From Streptomyces humidus (GTDB lineage: Bacteria > Actinomycetota > Actinomycetes > Streptomycetales > Streptomycetaceae), in NCBI RefSeq assembly GCF_014649655.1, contig NZ_BMTL01000006.1:186001-250000 (forward strand): 64,000 nt of DNA, read 5' to 3'. Under the pieces are notes generated by a model that worked only from the letters and a program-made list of their open reading frames with translations, did not search any database and had not been told where the DNA came from. This document shows, one piece after another, positions 28,616-37,291 of the stretch; position 1 is the first letter of the stretch; each line of letters begins with the position of its first letter. The translations under genes were made by a program, and so were the position numbers.

Positions 28616-30065
28616 GCAAGAGCGTAGCAGTGTGGGTGAGCTGGTGGAACAGCTGCGCCGGGAGTTCGACCGCTACTCGCCGGGCGGGAAGCTGCCGTCG
28701 AGCCGGGCCCTGGTCGAGAGGTTCCGGGTGAGCCCGGTGACCGTCTCGCGGGCGCTGGCGCACCTGGCCGCCGAGGGGCTCGTGGTCACCCGCCCCGGCG
28801 CGGGCGCCTTCCGGGCCCGGCCGTCGCGCGCCGCCACCGCCGTCGGCGACACCTCCTGGCAGGAGGTGTCGCTGAGCGCGGACGGCACGGGCGACCTCGT
28901 CCCGCGCTCGGTGGACGCCTCGGGCGTCACGGTCTCGCTCTCCGCCCCGCCGCCCGGAGTGATCGAGTTCAACGGCGGCTACCTCCATCCCTCGCTCCAG
29001 CCGGAGCGGGCCATGGCCGCGGCCCTGGCGCGGGCGGGACGCCGGCCCGGTGCCTGGGGGCGGCCGCCGATGGAAGGGCTGCCGGAGCTGCGCGAGTGGT
29101 TCGCGCGCACCGTCGGCGGTCCGGTCACCGCGGCCGAGGTGCTGGTCAGCGGCGGCGGCCAGGCCTCCCTGACCACCGCGCTGCGCGCCCTGGCCCCGCC
29201 CGGCGCGCCGGTGCTGGTGGAGTCGCCCACCTACCCCGGCATGCTCGCGATCGCCCGGTCGGCCGGACTGCGGCCCGTCCCGGTCCCGGTCGACCCGGAC
29301 GGCGTCAGGCCGAAGCTGCTCGCCGACGCCTTCCGGGCGAGCGGCGCCCGGGTCTTCGTCTGCCAGCCCCTGTTCCAGAACCCGACCGGGGCCGTCCTCG
29401 CCGCCGACCGGCGGGCCCAGGTGCTGCGCATCGCCCGGGACGCGGGCGCGTTCGTCGTGGAGGACGACTTCGTGCGCCGGCTCGCGCACGAGGACGCCGG
29501 TCCGCTGCCGCGTCCGCTCGCCGCCGAGGACCCCGACGGCGTCGTCGTCCACGTCGGATCGCTGACCAAGGCGACCTCGCCGAGCTTCCGGGTCAGCGCC
29601 CTCGTCGCCCGCGGCCCGGTCCTGGAACGGCTGCGCGCCATTCAGGTCGTCGACAGCTTCTTCGTGCCCCGCCCGCTGCAGGAGGCGGCCCTCGAACTCG
29701 TCGGCTCACCGGCCTGGCCCCGCCATCTGCGGTCCGTGGCAGCGGAGTTGAGGGCCCGGCGGGACGCGATGACCGCGGCGCTGCGGCTGAGCCTGCCCCG
29801 GCTCGCCCTGCCGCACATCCCGTCCGGCGGCTACCACCTGTGGCTGCGGCTGCCCGACGGCACGGACGAGGCGGCGTTCACCGCCGCCGCACTGCGCGCC
29901 GGCGTCGCCCTCGCCCCCGGCCGCCCCTACTTCAGCGCCGAACCCCCGGCCGCCCACGTCCGGCTGAGCTTCGCCGCCGTCGCCGGGACGGCGGAGATCG
30001 CGGAGGGGGTGCGGCGGCTGGAGACCGCGTGCGAGGAGGCACTGCCCGCAAACCGTTCGACATGA
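28614..30065 (+). CDS. MocR-type GntR/aminotransferase-fusion regulator
   Basis: 483 residues. A GntR winged helix (about 5-70, KLPSSRALVERFRVSPVTVSRALAHLAAEGLVVTRPG) is joined to an aminotransferase class I-like domain: LVSGGGQASLTTALRAL, VESPTYPGML, QPLFQNPTGAVL, EDDFVRRL, and the PLP-lysine region HVGSLTKATSPSFRVSALV. MocR proteins use PLP as effector to control genes of vitamin B6, GABA or amino-acid handling. The ATG begins seven bases after a TACTCT -10 hexamer, with no ribosome-binding site. It therefore appears leaderless and shares CATG with the divergent transporter gene start. Confidence 0.9.
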
Positions 30066-30092
30066 CGCCGCCCCCGCTGTGAGGATCCCGCC

Positions 30093-30530
30093 ATGACCGA
30101 CACTTCCGGCCTCCCCGACGGCTACGAGATCTCCGCCGACCCCGACCGGCTCGACGTCGAGCGCGTGCACCGCTGGCTGTCGGCCGACGCCTACTGGGCG
30201 ATCGGGCGGACCCTGGGCCGACAGGAGCGGGCGATCGCGGGCTCGCTCAACTTCGGGGTGTACGACACGCTGTCGGGGGAGCAGGTCGCGTACGCCCGGG
30301 TGGTGACCGATCAGGCCACCTTCGCCTGGCTGTGCGACGTGTACGTGGACCCCGCCGTGCGTGGCAAGGGGATCGGCACGGCGCTCGCCGAGGCGGCGCG
30401 GGACCACCTCGCGCCGTACGGGCTGCGCCGCGTCCTGCTCGCCACGCACGACGCGCACGGCGTCTACGAGAAGGCCGGATTCCGGCCGCTCGCCGAGCCC
30501 GACCGGTGGATGGCGCTCGTTTTCGAGTGA
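30093..30530 (+). CDS. GNAT-family N-acetyltransferase
   Basis: 145 residues. The acetyl-CoA-binding motif A is clear in LCDVYVDPAVRGKGIGTALAEAARDHL, with TFAWLCDVYV as beta4 and LLATHDAHGVYEKAGFRPL as motif B. It acetylates a small amine or protein N-terminus; the substrate is unknown. ATG is preceded by GAGGA. It is 27 bp after the MocR gene, in the same direction, and may be cotranscribed. Confidence 0.85.
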   Translation: MTDTSGLPDGYEISADPDRLDVERVHRWLSADAYWAIGRTLGRQERAIAGSLNFGVYDTLSGEQVAYARVVTDQATFAWLCDVYVDPAVRGKGIGTALAEAARDHLAPYGLRRVLLATHDAHGVYEKAGFRPLAEPDRWMALVFE

Positions 30531-30634
30531 CTTGCCCCGGCGTGTCCAGGCCTTCCCTCAGGGTTCGGCGCAGTCCTGACAACTGGCAGGTAACGCGTCT
30601 TGACCTGCGTACTTCCGCGGCCCACCATCACCGC

Positions 30635-31228
30635 ATGCCACTTCGGGTCACGTTCGTCGCCGCCGCTCGCAGCTCCTCGCTGCTCGCGGAACGCTTCGAG
30701 GACGACCGCCCGCTCGACCAGGCGGGCTGGGACGAGGTGCAGCGGGCGGTCCCCGACCTCCCGCCGCTGGCGGCCGCCGGGCTGCGCTACTGCTCGCCCA
30801 CCCCGCGCAGCCGTGCGACCGGCGACGCCCTCGGGTACGCACCGCTGGTGCAACTCGCTCTGCGGGACTGCGACATGGGCCGCTGGCGGGGTCTCACCCT
30901 CGGTGAGGCGATGGCCCGCGAGCCACAGGCGGTGGACGCCTGGCTGGCCGATCCGCTGGCGACCCCGCACGGCGGCGAGTCCCTGCTCGACTTCATCACG
31001 CGGGTGGGCGACTGGCTCGACACCCGGCCGATCGGCGACGGCGACAAGATCGTCGCGGTCGCCGAGCCCGGCGTGATCCGCGCCGCCGTGGTCTACGCGC
31101 TCAAGGCGCCGCCGGCGGCGTACTGGAACATCGACGTGCGCCCCCTGTCGGCGACGACCGTCACCGGCCGGGGCGGGCGCTGGAACCTGCGGCTCGAAGG
31201 CGTGCCGGTCCAGCCCACGCGCGCGTAG
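30635..31228 (+). CDS. Histidine-phosphatase-fold protein lacking both catalytic histidines
   Basis: 197 residues. The fold is recognisable (RYCSPTPRSRATGDALG, MGRWRGLTLGEAM, PHGGESLLDFITRVGDWLD, EPGVIRAAVVYAL), but the signature RHG at the N-terminus is replaced by VTFVAAARSS, and the second histidine (normally SHGGVIR) is Glu in AEPGVIR. It may be a pseudoenzyme or act differently. No ribosome-binding site precedes the ATG; TTGACC occurs about 35 bp upstream, so a short or absent leader is possible. It is convergent with the LacI gene. Confidence 0.7.
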   Translation: MPLRVTFVAAARSSSLLAERFEDDRPLDQAGWDEVQRAVPDLPPLAAAGLRYCSPTPRSRATGDALGYAPLVQLALRDCDMGRWRGLTLGEAMAREPQAVDAWLADPLATPHGGESLLDFITRVGDWLDTRPIGDGDKIVAVAEPGVIRAAVVYALKAPPAAYWNIDVRPLSATTVTGRGGRWNLRLEGVPVQPTRA

Positions 31229-31375
31229 CCGGTCGTCGGCGGCCGGTGCTCGCCGGGCCGCCCGTCCGCCACAGAGCTGGGCCGCTGCGGCGGAGACCGG
31301 CCGGCACTGTGCCGGGCAGCACTCGCCCGTCGCCGTTCACTCCCGAAACTTCCGCTGCCGTACGGCCTGATGCGT

Positions 31376-31400
31376 CACGCCCCGCCCTGCGGGGGGCGTG
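31376..31400. terminator. Hairpin between convergent genes
   Basis: CACGCCCC, a nine-base loop, then GGGGCGTG. It lies between the histidine-phosphatase-like gene and the LacI gene and may end transcription from both sides. Nothing else was seen in 31229-31521. Confidence 0.6.
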
Positions 31401-31521
31401 GCCGCCGGGGCGGCGCGCCTGCGTGGGCGGGCGGGTGCGGGTGTGCTCGTGGTGGCGGAGCGGGTCGCAGGCCTCCCCTTCTCCTGGAACTCCGGACACC
31501 GGGTACCGCATTCAGTCGTCT

Positions 31522-32592
31522 TCAGTCGTCGCCGTAATCGTTCACGGGATTTTCGTCCGGTGGCATGTGTCGCGACCGGAATGTTTCCCGAGGGGCCGCG
31601 GTCTCTCCGCACGATTCCCGGATCACCAATGCGCAGTCGAGCAAATGGGATTCCACCGATCCGGCGTTGATCGCCTCGAGCAGCATGTCCACCGCCAGTG
31701 CCCCCATTCTGGTCACCGGCTGCGAAACCGTGGTCAGTGGCGGATCCAGCAGCTGAAACCAGGGCGGATCGTCGAACCCGGCCACCGCAATGTCGCTGCC
31801 GATGCGAAGGCCTCGCCGACGCATTTCCTGAAAAACTCCCAAGGTCATCAGGTTGTCGATGGCGAACACCGCCGTGGGCGGTTCGTCCAGATCGAGCAAC
31901 TCGACAGCGGCACGCCGGCCGCTGTCCGCCTGGAAGTTTCCGAAACGCACGAGCTCATCCGGAAGGTCCAGCGAACGTGCCCGCATCGCGGTGCGGAAGG
32001 CGGCCAGCCGCTCGCGGCCGGTGACCGTCGCTTGAGGGCCGGTGATCACCGCGATCCGTTCATGCCCCAGATCCACCAGGTGATCGACCAGTTGTGAGAT
32101 CGCCAGGCTCCCGTCCGCACGCACCACCGGGGCTTCCATGCTGGCCAACGACCGGTCGACGAACACCATGGGCACGCCCTGGCGTGCCACGGCACGCAGG
32201 GCCTCCGACTCCTCCAGCACCGGCGTCAGCAGCAGACCGTCGACACGCCGGGCCAGCAGCAGCTCTATGTACCCGTCCTGGCGGTCGGTCTCCTCGTTGG
32301 CGTTGCACAGGATCACGCTGTACCCGTGCTCGTGCGCCGCCTCTTCGATGGCCCAGGCGAGCTCGCTGAAGAAGGGGTTCACCATGTCGGGGATGATCAG
32401 TCCGATCGTCTGCGTCCGTGTGGTCCGCAGCGAACGAGCGACGGTGTTCGGCCGGTAACCCAGGGCCTGGGCTGCCGCGACGACGCGTTCCCGCACGGCC
32501 GCGCTCACGCCGTCCGCCCCCGAGAGGGCCCGTGACACCGAGGCCGTCGAGACCCCGGCACGCCGAGCGACGTCTGCGACGGTCACCGCCAT
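31522..32592 (-). CDS. LacI-family transcriptional repressor of the ribose-type operon
   Basis: 356 residues. The N-terminal HTH (TVADVARRAGVSTASVSRALSG) with the hinge helix (NTVARSLRTTRT) is followed by a periplasmic-binding-fold effector domain (IGLIIPDMVNPFFSELAWAIEEAA, DGLLLTPV, AVFAIDNLMTLGVFQEM, IAVAGFDDPPWFQLLDPPLTTV). It binds a sugar and dissociates from operators. Two GTAATCGATTAC operators lie upstream of it, flanking a strong promoter for the divergent uptake operon, which it most likely represses in the absence of the sugar. ATG has GGGAGGTGG upstream. Confidence 0.9.
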   Translation of the reverse strand: MAVTVADVARRAGVSTASVSRALSGADGVSAAVRERVVAAAQALGYRPNTVARSLRTTRTQTIGLIIPDMVNPFFSELAWAIEEAAHEHGYSVILCNANEETDRQDGYIELLLARRVDGLLLTPVLEESEALRAVARQGVPMVFVDRSLASMEAPVVRADGSLAISQLVDHLVDLGHERIAVITGPQATVTGRERLAAFRTAMRARSLDLPDELVRFGNFQADSGRRAAVELLDLDEPPTAVFAIDNLMTLGVFQEMRRRGLRIGSDIAVAGFDDPPWFQLLDPPLTTVSQPVTRMGALAVDMLLEAINAGSVESHLLDCALVIRESCGETAAPRETFRSRHMPPDENPVNDYGDD

Positions 32593-32626
32593 CGGCCACC
32601 TCCCACACCTAGATCAGACCCCCCTT

Positions 32627-32638
32627 GTAATCGATTAC
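32627..32638. promoter_or_regulatory. LacI-type operator O1
   Basis: GTAATCGATTAC, a perfect 12-bp palindrome with the CG centre typical of LacI operators. It is 35 bp before the repressor gene start, so it probably gives autoregulation. Confidence 0.75.
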
Positions 32639-32690
32639 GCCCGGTGCCGTCAAGGGTCCGGAACCAACTCGATGCGATGGCATTCCACCC

Positions 32691-32719
32691 TTGACACCCC
32701 TTACGGCGCATGGTTTAAA
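32691..32719 (+). promoter_or_regulatory. Strong promoter of the ribose-type operon
   Basis: A consensus TTGACA (32691-32696), a 17-bp spacer, then TTTAAA (32714-32719). The region is unusually AT-rich. A start near 32726 would put the second LacI operator at about +12 and leave a leader of about 800 nt. Confidence 0.75.
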
Positions 32720-32735
32720 TAACTCGCCATCAGCA

Positions 32736-32751
32736 ACGTAATCGATTACGT
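32736..32751. promoter_or_regulatory. LacI-type operator O2
   Basis: ACGTAATCGATTACGT, a perfect 16-bp palindrome containing the same GTAATCGATTAC core as O1. The two centres are 111 bp apart, allowing a repression loop around the promoter. Confidence 0.75.
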
Positions 32752-32799
32752 AGCGGCAATACACATCCTGGCTGACTGTTCCTGGAAGGGACGTGCGTG

Positions 32800-32955
32800 A
32801 TGCAGCCTTGCGAAAAAGCCGGCTTGTCGCGCGCCACCGTCCAGTGGCCGTGGGCATTGCCGTACCGAAATGACGGCCGGAGGCCATCCGGCACCGGAAC
32901 CTCGTTCACTCCGGCGGAATTACGGTCCGACCGTCCCGGCTTACCCTCCTTCTGA
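32800..32955 (+). CDS. Possible 51-codon ORF in the operon leader
   Basis: ATG follows GGAAGGG by nine bases and reads MQPCEKAGLSRATVQWPWAL in its first 20 residues before a TGA at 32953. It contains two TTA codons, rare in Streptomyces and bldA-dependent. Third-position GC is only about 75%, lower than neighbouring genes, so it may be untranslated leader. No family is recognised. Confidence 0.25.
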   Translation: MQPCEKAGLSRATVQWPWALPYRNDGRRPSGTGTSFTPAELRSDRPGLPSF

Positions 32956-33527
32956 CTTCTCATCCACCAGGTGGCCGAGGGCAGGCGACAAAGGGAATCA
33001 GCTGAACCAATGCCCCGTGGCACAGGAATGAGCAAAGCTCATCACTTCCACGGGATTCCCGCAGTCCGCCGGTCCGCCGACGCCGCTCGGCGCTGAGTGC
33101 TCGGCCGGCCCGGCCGCGGCACCGCCGCGTCGCGCTGTACGCCGAACCCGCCATACCGCCGTGCTGCCATACCGCCATACCGCCGTGCCGCATGCCGGTT
33201 CCGCTGCCGATCGACGATCGACGGCGGCCGGATCGCCGATCCACGTCCCCTTGTCGTCGCAGCCCGCCTGCCCGGTCCTCCGGGACGTCAGCACCGGTCG
33301 GCTGTCACTCCACCGCACCCACCCGCCGGCGAGGCCGAACCCGGACCCGGCGGGCCGCTTTCGCATCCGCACCTTCGGCCACCTGCCGGTCAGAAACCGG
33401 ACCAGGCCTCGGCTTGCCCGCCCGTAGCCGGTCGGAGAGCCCCCCTCACCCCACCGCCCGAGTCCCCTTTTCTCCCGGTCGGCACAGATCCGACCGGACG
33501 CAATGACGCGAAGAAAGGCACACCGCC
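32956..33527 (+). other. Remainder of the long untranslated leader before the sugar-binding protein gene
   Basis: No convincing gene was found on either strand; the open frames are GC-bias shadows. It contains a three-copy CCATACCGCC repeat (33151-33184) and ends with GAAAGG before the binding-protein ATG. It could hold RNA structure or a second promoter. Confidence 0.4.
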
Positions 33528-34568
33528 ATGTCCAACCACACCAGACGCAGTCTGTCCACCGTGACCATCGCCATCACCCTGCTCACCGCAGTGGCGGCCT
33601 GTGGCCGGGGCGGGCAGAGCGGCGGCAGCGGGAGCGGTCAGAGCAAGGATGCCCCCCGCATCGCCATCGTCACCCGTGACTTCACCAACCCCTACTGGGC
33701 GGCCCTGCGGGACGGTGCGCTGGCCGAGGGCAAGAAGCTGGGCGTCACGGTGAACGTCCAGGCCGGTCAGTCGGAGACCGACTCCACCGGGGAGAACGCC
33801 AAGTTGTCCGCCCTGGCCGGGCAGAACTACGACTGCTTCGGCGTGGTGCCGGTGAACGCCACCAACGTGATCACCCCGCTGGTCCCGGTGGCGCAGAAGA
33901 AGATCCCGATCCTCAACCTGGACACCCAGATCGACCCGGACGCCTCGAAGCAGGCCGGCGTGTCCTACGCGTCGTTCATCGGCTCCGACAACCTGACCGC
34001 GGGGAAGCAGGCCGGAGAGGCGCTGCTGAAGCGCATGGGCGGACATGGCGACGTGGCCCTCCTGCAGGGCATAGCCGGCGAGCAGAACGGCATCAACCGC
34101 CAGAAGGGCTTCTCCGATGCGGTGGCGGGCAAGCTCAAGATCGTGGCCACCCAGCCGGCCGACTACGACCAGGCCAAGGCACAGACGGTCACGGAGGCCG
34201 TTCTGAAGGCGCACCCGGGGATCACCGGGATCTTCGCCGCCAACGACTCCATGGGCCTGGGCGCCGCACAGGCGGTGAAGAACGCGGGGCTGACCGGGAA
34301 GGTGTCCATCATCTCCGTGGACGGCATCACCGCCGCTCTGCAGGCCGTGAAGGCCGGCACGCTGAGCGGCACCATCTCGCAGTACCCCTACGCCGAGGGA
34401 CAGATGGCCGTGCAGGCCTGCATCAATCTGGTCAAGCACAAGACCGTGCCCACCCGGATCGTCTCCCCGACGGCGCTGATCGACTCCAGCAACGTGGACA
34501 AGGCGATCAGCTCCTTCCCGCAGCCGATCGAGCCGTTCACCAACCCGCTGACCACGGACGGGAAGTGA
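33528..34568 (+). CDS. rbsB: Ribose-type ABC transporter substrate-binding lipoprotein
   Basis: 346 residues. A lipoprotein signal with lipobox VAAC (Cys at about 25) is followed by a Gly/Ser linker and the type I periplasmic-binding fold of the ribose/galactose family (RIAIVTRDFTNPYWAALRDGALAEG, GVVPVNATNVITPLV, GIFAANDSMGLGAAQAVKNAG, ISVDGITAALQAVKAGTLSGT). It captures the sugar outside the membrane for the permease and ATPase encoded next. Context (ribokinase, RbsD) points to D-ribose; the ligand was not tested. Confidence 0.88.
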   Translation: MSNHTRRSLSTVTIAITLLTAVAACGRGGQSGGSGSGQSKDAPRIAIVTRDFTNPYWAALRDGALAEGKKLGVTVNVQAGQSETDSTGENAKLSALAGQNYDCFGVVPVNATNVITPLVPVAQKKIPILNLDTQIDPDASKQAGVSYASFIGSDNLTAGKQAGEALLKRMGGHGDVALLQGIAGEQNGINRQKGFSDAVAGKLKIVATQPADYDQAKAQTVTEAVLKAHPGITGIFAANDSMGLGAAQAVKNAGLTGKVSIISVDGITAALQAVKAGTLSGTISQYPYAEGQMAVQACINLVKHKTVPTRIVSPTALIDSSNVDKAISSFPQPIEPFTNPLTTDGK

Positions 34569-34575
34569 GTCGACG

Positions 34576-35535
34576 ATGACAGACGCTCAGGCGCCCGGAC
34601 ACCTCACAGGGCGCCTCTCAGTCGGGGCGGCGGCGCGTCTCGCCGCCCCGATCGGGGTGGTCGCGGTGTTCGTGGCGTTCTTCATCGCCACGCCCGACTT
34701 CCTCACCGTGAGCAACATCAGCGACCTGCTGGTGTCCACCTCGATCCTGCTGGTGCTCGCCATGGGCCAGCAGCTGGTGGTCACCGTGGCCGGTATCGAC
34801 CTCTCGGTGGGGTCCAACCTGCCCTGGTCGGCGGCAGTACTCGGATACGCCTACACCCACGGCTGGGGACTGCCCGTCTCCGTGCTCCTGGCGCTGCTGG
34901 CGGGTCTGGCGGTCGGTGTGGTCAACGGCCTCATGGTGGCCCGGCTGAACATGACGGACTTCATCGTCACACTCGGCTCGCTGTCCGTGGTCAGCGGCCT
35001 GACCCTGCTGCTGAGCAGCGGCAACACCGTCGCGGTGAACTCCGGCTTCCTGCGCGATCTGGCGCTGGACGGGATCGGCCCGGTGCGCTGGTTCTGGTTG
35101 GTGGCCGTCCTGGGGGCGGCGATCGTCGGCTTCCTGCTCTTCCGCACGCGCACGGGTACGTATCTGCTCTCCACCGGCGGCAACCGGGAGGCCGCTCGTG
35201 AGGCCGGCGTCCACGTCGACCGCATGCGGCTCATCGCCTACGCCAGCTCCGGGCTGGCGTGCGGAATCGCCGCCGTGCTGTTCGTGGCCCGCACCGGCGG
35301 CGCCGACCCGAGCCTGCAGACCGACCTGCTGCTCGGCTCCATCGCCGCCGTCGTGCTCGGCGGGTCCAGCCTGTTCGGCGGGAAGGCCTCCGTGCTGGGC
35401 TCGGTGGCCGGCGCCGTGCTGCTGCAGTCCCTGGTCAACGGCTTCACCCTGCTCGGCATCTCGCAGTACTACCAGCCCGTCGCGGTCGGCGCCGTGGTGC
35501 TCGGCGCCGCGTTCATCTCCCGGTTCCAGAAGTAG
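34576..35535 (+). CDS. rbsC: Ribose-type ABC transporter permease
   Basis: 319 residues with about ten hydrophobic segments of the BPD_transp_2 family (VAVFVAFFIATPDFLTVSNISDLLVS, QQLVVTVAGIDLSVGS, LAVGVVNGLMVARLNMTDFIVTLGSL, TGTYLLSTGGNREAAREAGV with the EAA-like coupling loop). It forms the membrane channel for the sugar. It starts 8 bp after the binding-protein gene, so the two are coupled, and is followed 8 bp later by the ATPase gene. Confidence 0.9.
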   Translation: MTDAQAPGHLTGRLSVGAAARLAAPIGVVAVFVAFFIATPDFLTVSNISDLLVSTSILLVLAMGQQLVVTVAGIDLSVGSNLPWSAAVLGYAYTHGWGLPVSVLLALLAGLAVGVVNGLMVARLNMTDFIVTLGSLSVVSGLTLLLSSGNTVAVNSGFLRDLALDGIGPVRWFWLVAVLGAAIVGFLLFRTRTGTYLLSTGGNREAAREAGVHVDRMRLIAYASSGLACGIAAVLFVARTGGADPSLQTDLLLGSIAAVVLGGSSLFGGKASVLGSVAGAVLLQSLVNGFTLLGISQYYQPVAVGAVVLGAAFISRFQK

Positions 35536-35543
35536 GGACAGTC

Positions 35544-36344
35544 ATGACAGACACCGCAGCCCGCGGGGCGGGCGAAGCCTCGGCCGTCGACCCGCCGCTC
35601 GTGGCCATCACCGGACTGTGCAAGACCTTCGACGCTGTGCGCGCACTGCAGGGCGTGGACCTGACGCTGGCCGAAGGCGAGGTCACCGCACTGCTGGGAG
35701 ACAACGGGGCGGGCAAGTCCACCCTGGTGCGCTGCCTGACCGGGGTGCATCCCCCGGACGCCGGTGAGATCCGGTTCCGGGGCGAGCAGATCCGGCTGAA
35801 CTCCCCCGACGACGCACGCCGGCTGGGCATCGAGACGGTGTACCAGACCCTCGGACTGATCGAGGACCTCCCGGTGTGGCAGAACCTGTATCTGAACCGG
35901 GAACTGACCCAGGGATTCGGGCCGTTCCAGGTGCTGGACAGGAAGTCCATGATCGGCCACAGCCGGGACATCCTGGCCCGGCTGGACGTCAACGTGCCCA
36001 ACGTACGGGCCACGGTCCGCCGTATGTCCGGAGGCCAACGGCAGAGCATAGCCATCGCCCGGGCGGCCAACTGGGGCAAGACACTGGTGATCATGGATGA
36101 GCCGACCGCCGCGCTGGGCGTGCGGGAGACGGCGGCCGTGGAGGCACTGATCCGCCGGCTGCGCGACGCGGCGGTGACCGTACTGCTGATCAGCCACGAC
36201 ATGGCACAGGTGCTGCGCGTGGCGGACACCGCGTACGTGCTGCGCCGTGGGCAGACCGCCGCCCGGCGGGTCGTCGCCGACACCACCGGCGACGAGTTGG
36301 TCGGTCTGATCACGGGAGCACTCGAAGGGGACGCTCGTGTCTGA
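35544..36344 (+). CDS. rbsA: Ribose-type ABC transporter ATPase, single-domain
   Basis: 266 residues, one ABC cassette: Walker A GDNGAGKST, Q-loop region, signature RMSGGQRQSIAIARA, Walker B LVIMDEPTAALG, and the switch His in LLISHDM. E. coli RbsA has two cassettes (about 500 residues), so this is a half-size version that would work as a homodimer; the symbol marks the role, not the size. It energises the adjacent permease. ATG at 35544 was chosen, and the end overlaps the ribokinase gene by 8 bp. Confidence 0.87.
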   Translation: MTDTAARGAGEASAVDPPLVAITGLCKTFDAVRALQGVDLTLAEGEVTALLGDNGAGKSTLVRCLTGVHPPDAGEIRFRGEQIRLNSPDDARRLGIETVYQTLGLIEDLPVWQNLYLNRELTQGFGPFQVLDRKSMIGHSRDILARLDVNVPNVRATVRRMSGGQRQSIAIARAANWGKTLVIMDEPTAALGVRETAAVEALIRRLRDAAVTVLLISHDMAQVLRVADTAYVLRRGQTAARRVVADTTGDELVGLITGALEGDARV

Positions 36345-37287
36345 GCCCCGGCCGCCGATGGTCGTGGTGATCGGCTCGGTGAACATCGACCACGTCGTGG
36401 CGTCCGACGCCTTCCCGTCCCCCGGGGAGACCATCCCCGGCCGGACCGCGCAGGTCACACTCGGCGGCAAGGGCGCCAACCAGGCCGTGGCGTCGTCCGC
36501 CGCCGGGGTGCGTACCGCGATGATCGCCCGGGTCGGCGCCGATCCCGAGGCCGTCCGCGCCCGCGAGGGGCTGCGCGCCAGGGATGTGGAGGTGCACGGG
36601 GTGGTCCCGGTGCCTGACGCCGAGACCGGAACCGCGTGGATCACGGTCGCGGCCGGAGACAACACCATCATCGTGATCCCCGGGGCCAATCACCGGTGGC
36701 CGTCCGAGGGAGACCCGCTGGAGGGCGCCGGCGCGGACGCGGACGTCGTGCTGGCCCAACTGGAGATACCACTGGACGTGGTGGAGCGCGCGGCGGCCGC
36801 CTGCACGGGCCGGTTCCTGCTCAACGCCGCGCCGGCCGTCAGGCTGCCGGACCGGCTGATCTCCCGGTGCGATGTGCTGATCGTGAACGAGCACGAACAG
36901 GCGGTGGTCTCCGGGCAGCCAGACCCGGAGAGGGCCGCGGACCCGTCCGCCGTGCGGAAGGCGCACGCCGCGCTGCGCGCCCGGGGCGCCAAGGCGGTGA
37001 TCACCACGTTGGGAGGGGCGGGCGCGATCATCACCGATACGGACGGCGCCACCACCGAGATCCCGGCGATCCCCGCCCCGGTCACGGACACCACCGGTGC
37101 CGGCGACGCGTTCGTCGGGGTGCTCGCCGCCCGGCTGGCCGCCGGTGACTCGCTTCTGGATGCCGCCCGGCTGGGGACAGCCGCCGGCTCCCTGGCGGTC
37201 CGGGTCGCCGGCGCCCAGCAGCACCGCGCCGACCTCGACACCCTGCGCGCCACCCTTGCCGCCGTCACCCCTGCAGAGAAGGGCTGA
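36337..37287 (+). CDS. rbsK: Ribokinase (PfkB family)
   Basis: 316 residues. The PfkB signatures are visible: near the N-terminus VIGSVNIDHVVASDAFPSPGET and GGKGANQAVASSAAGV, and near the C-terminus the catalytic DTTGAGDAFVGVLAARL. It phosphorylates D-ribose at O5 using ATP, committing it to the pentose phosphate pool. GTG start with GAAGGGG upstream, overlapping the ATPase gene, so it belongs to the operon. Confidence 0.9.
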   Translation: MSEPRPPMVVVIGSVNIDHVVASDAFPSPGETIPGRTAQVTLGGKGANQAVASSAAGVRTAMIARVGADPEAVRAREGLRARDVEVHGVVPVPDAETGTAWITVAAGDNTIIVIPGANHRWPSEGDPLEGAGADADVVLAQLEIPLDVVERAAAACTGRFLLNAAPAVRLPDRLISRCDVLIVNEHEQAVVSGQPDPERAADPSAVRKAHAALRARGAKAVITTLGGAGAIITDTDGATTEIPAIPAPVTDTTGAGDAFVGVLAARLAAGDSLLDAARLGTAAGSLAVRVAGAQQHRADLDTLRATLAAVTPAEKG

Positions 37288-37291
37288 ATCC

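Noticed and set aside
33097..33564. Possible gene in the ribose operon leader
   Set aside because: Pro/Arg-rich shadow without a ribosome-binding site that overlaps the start of the binding-protein gene.
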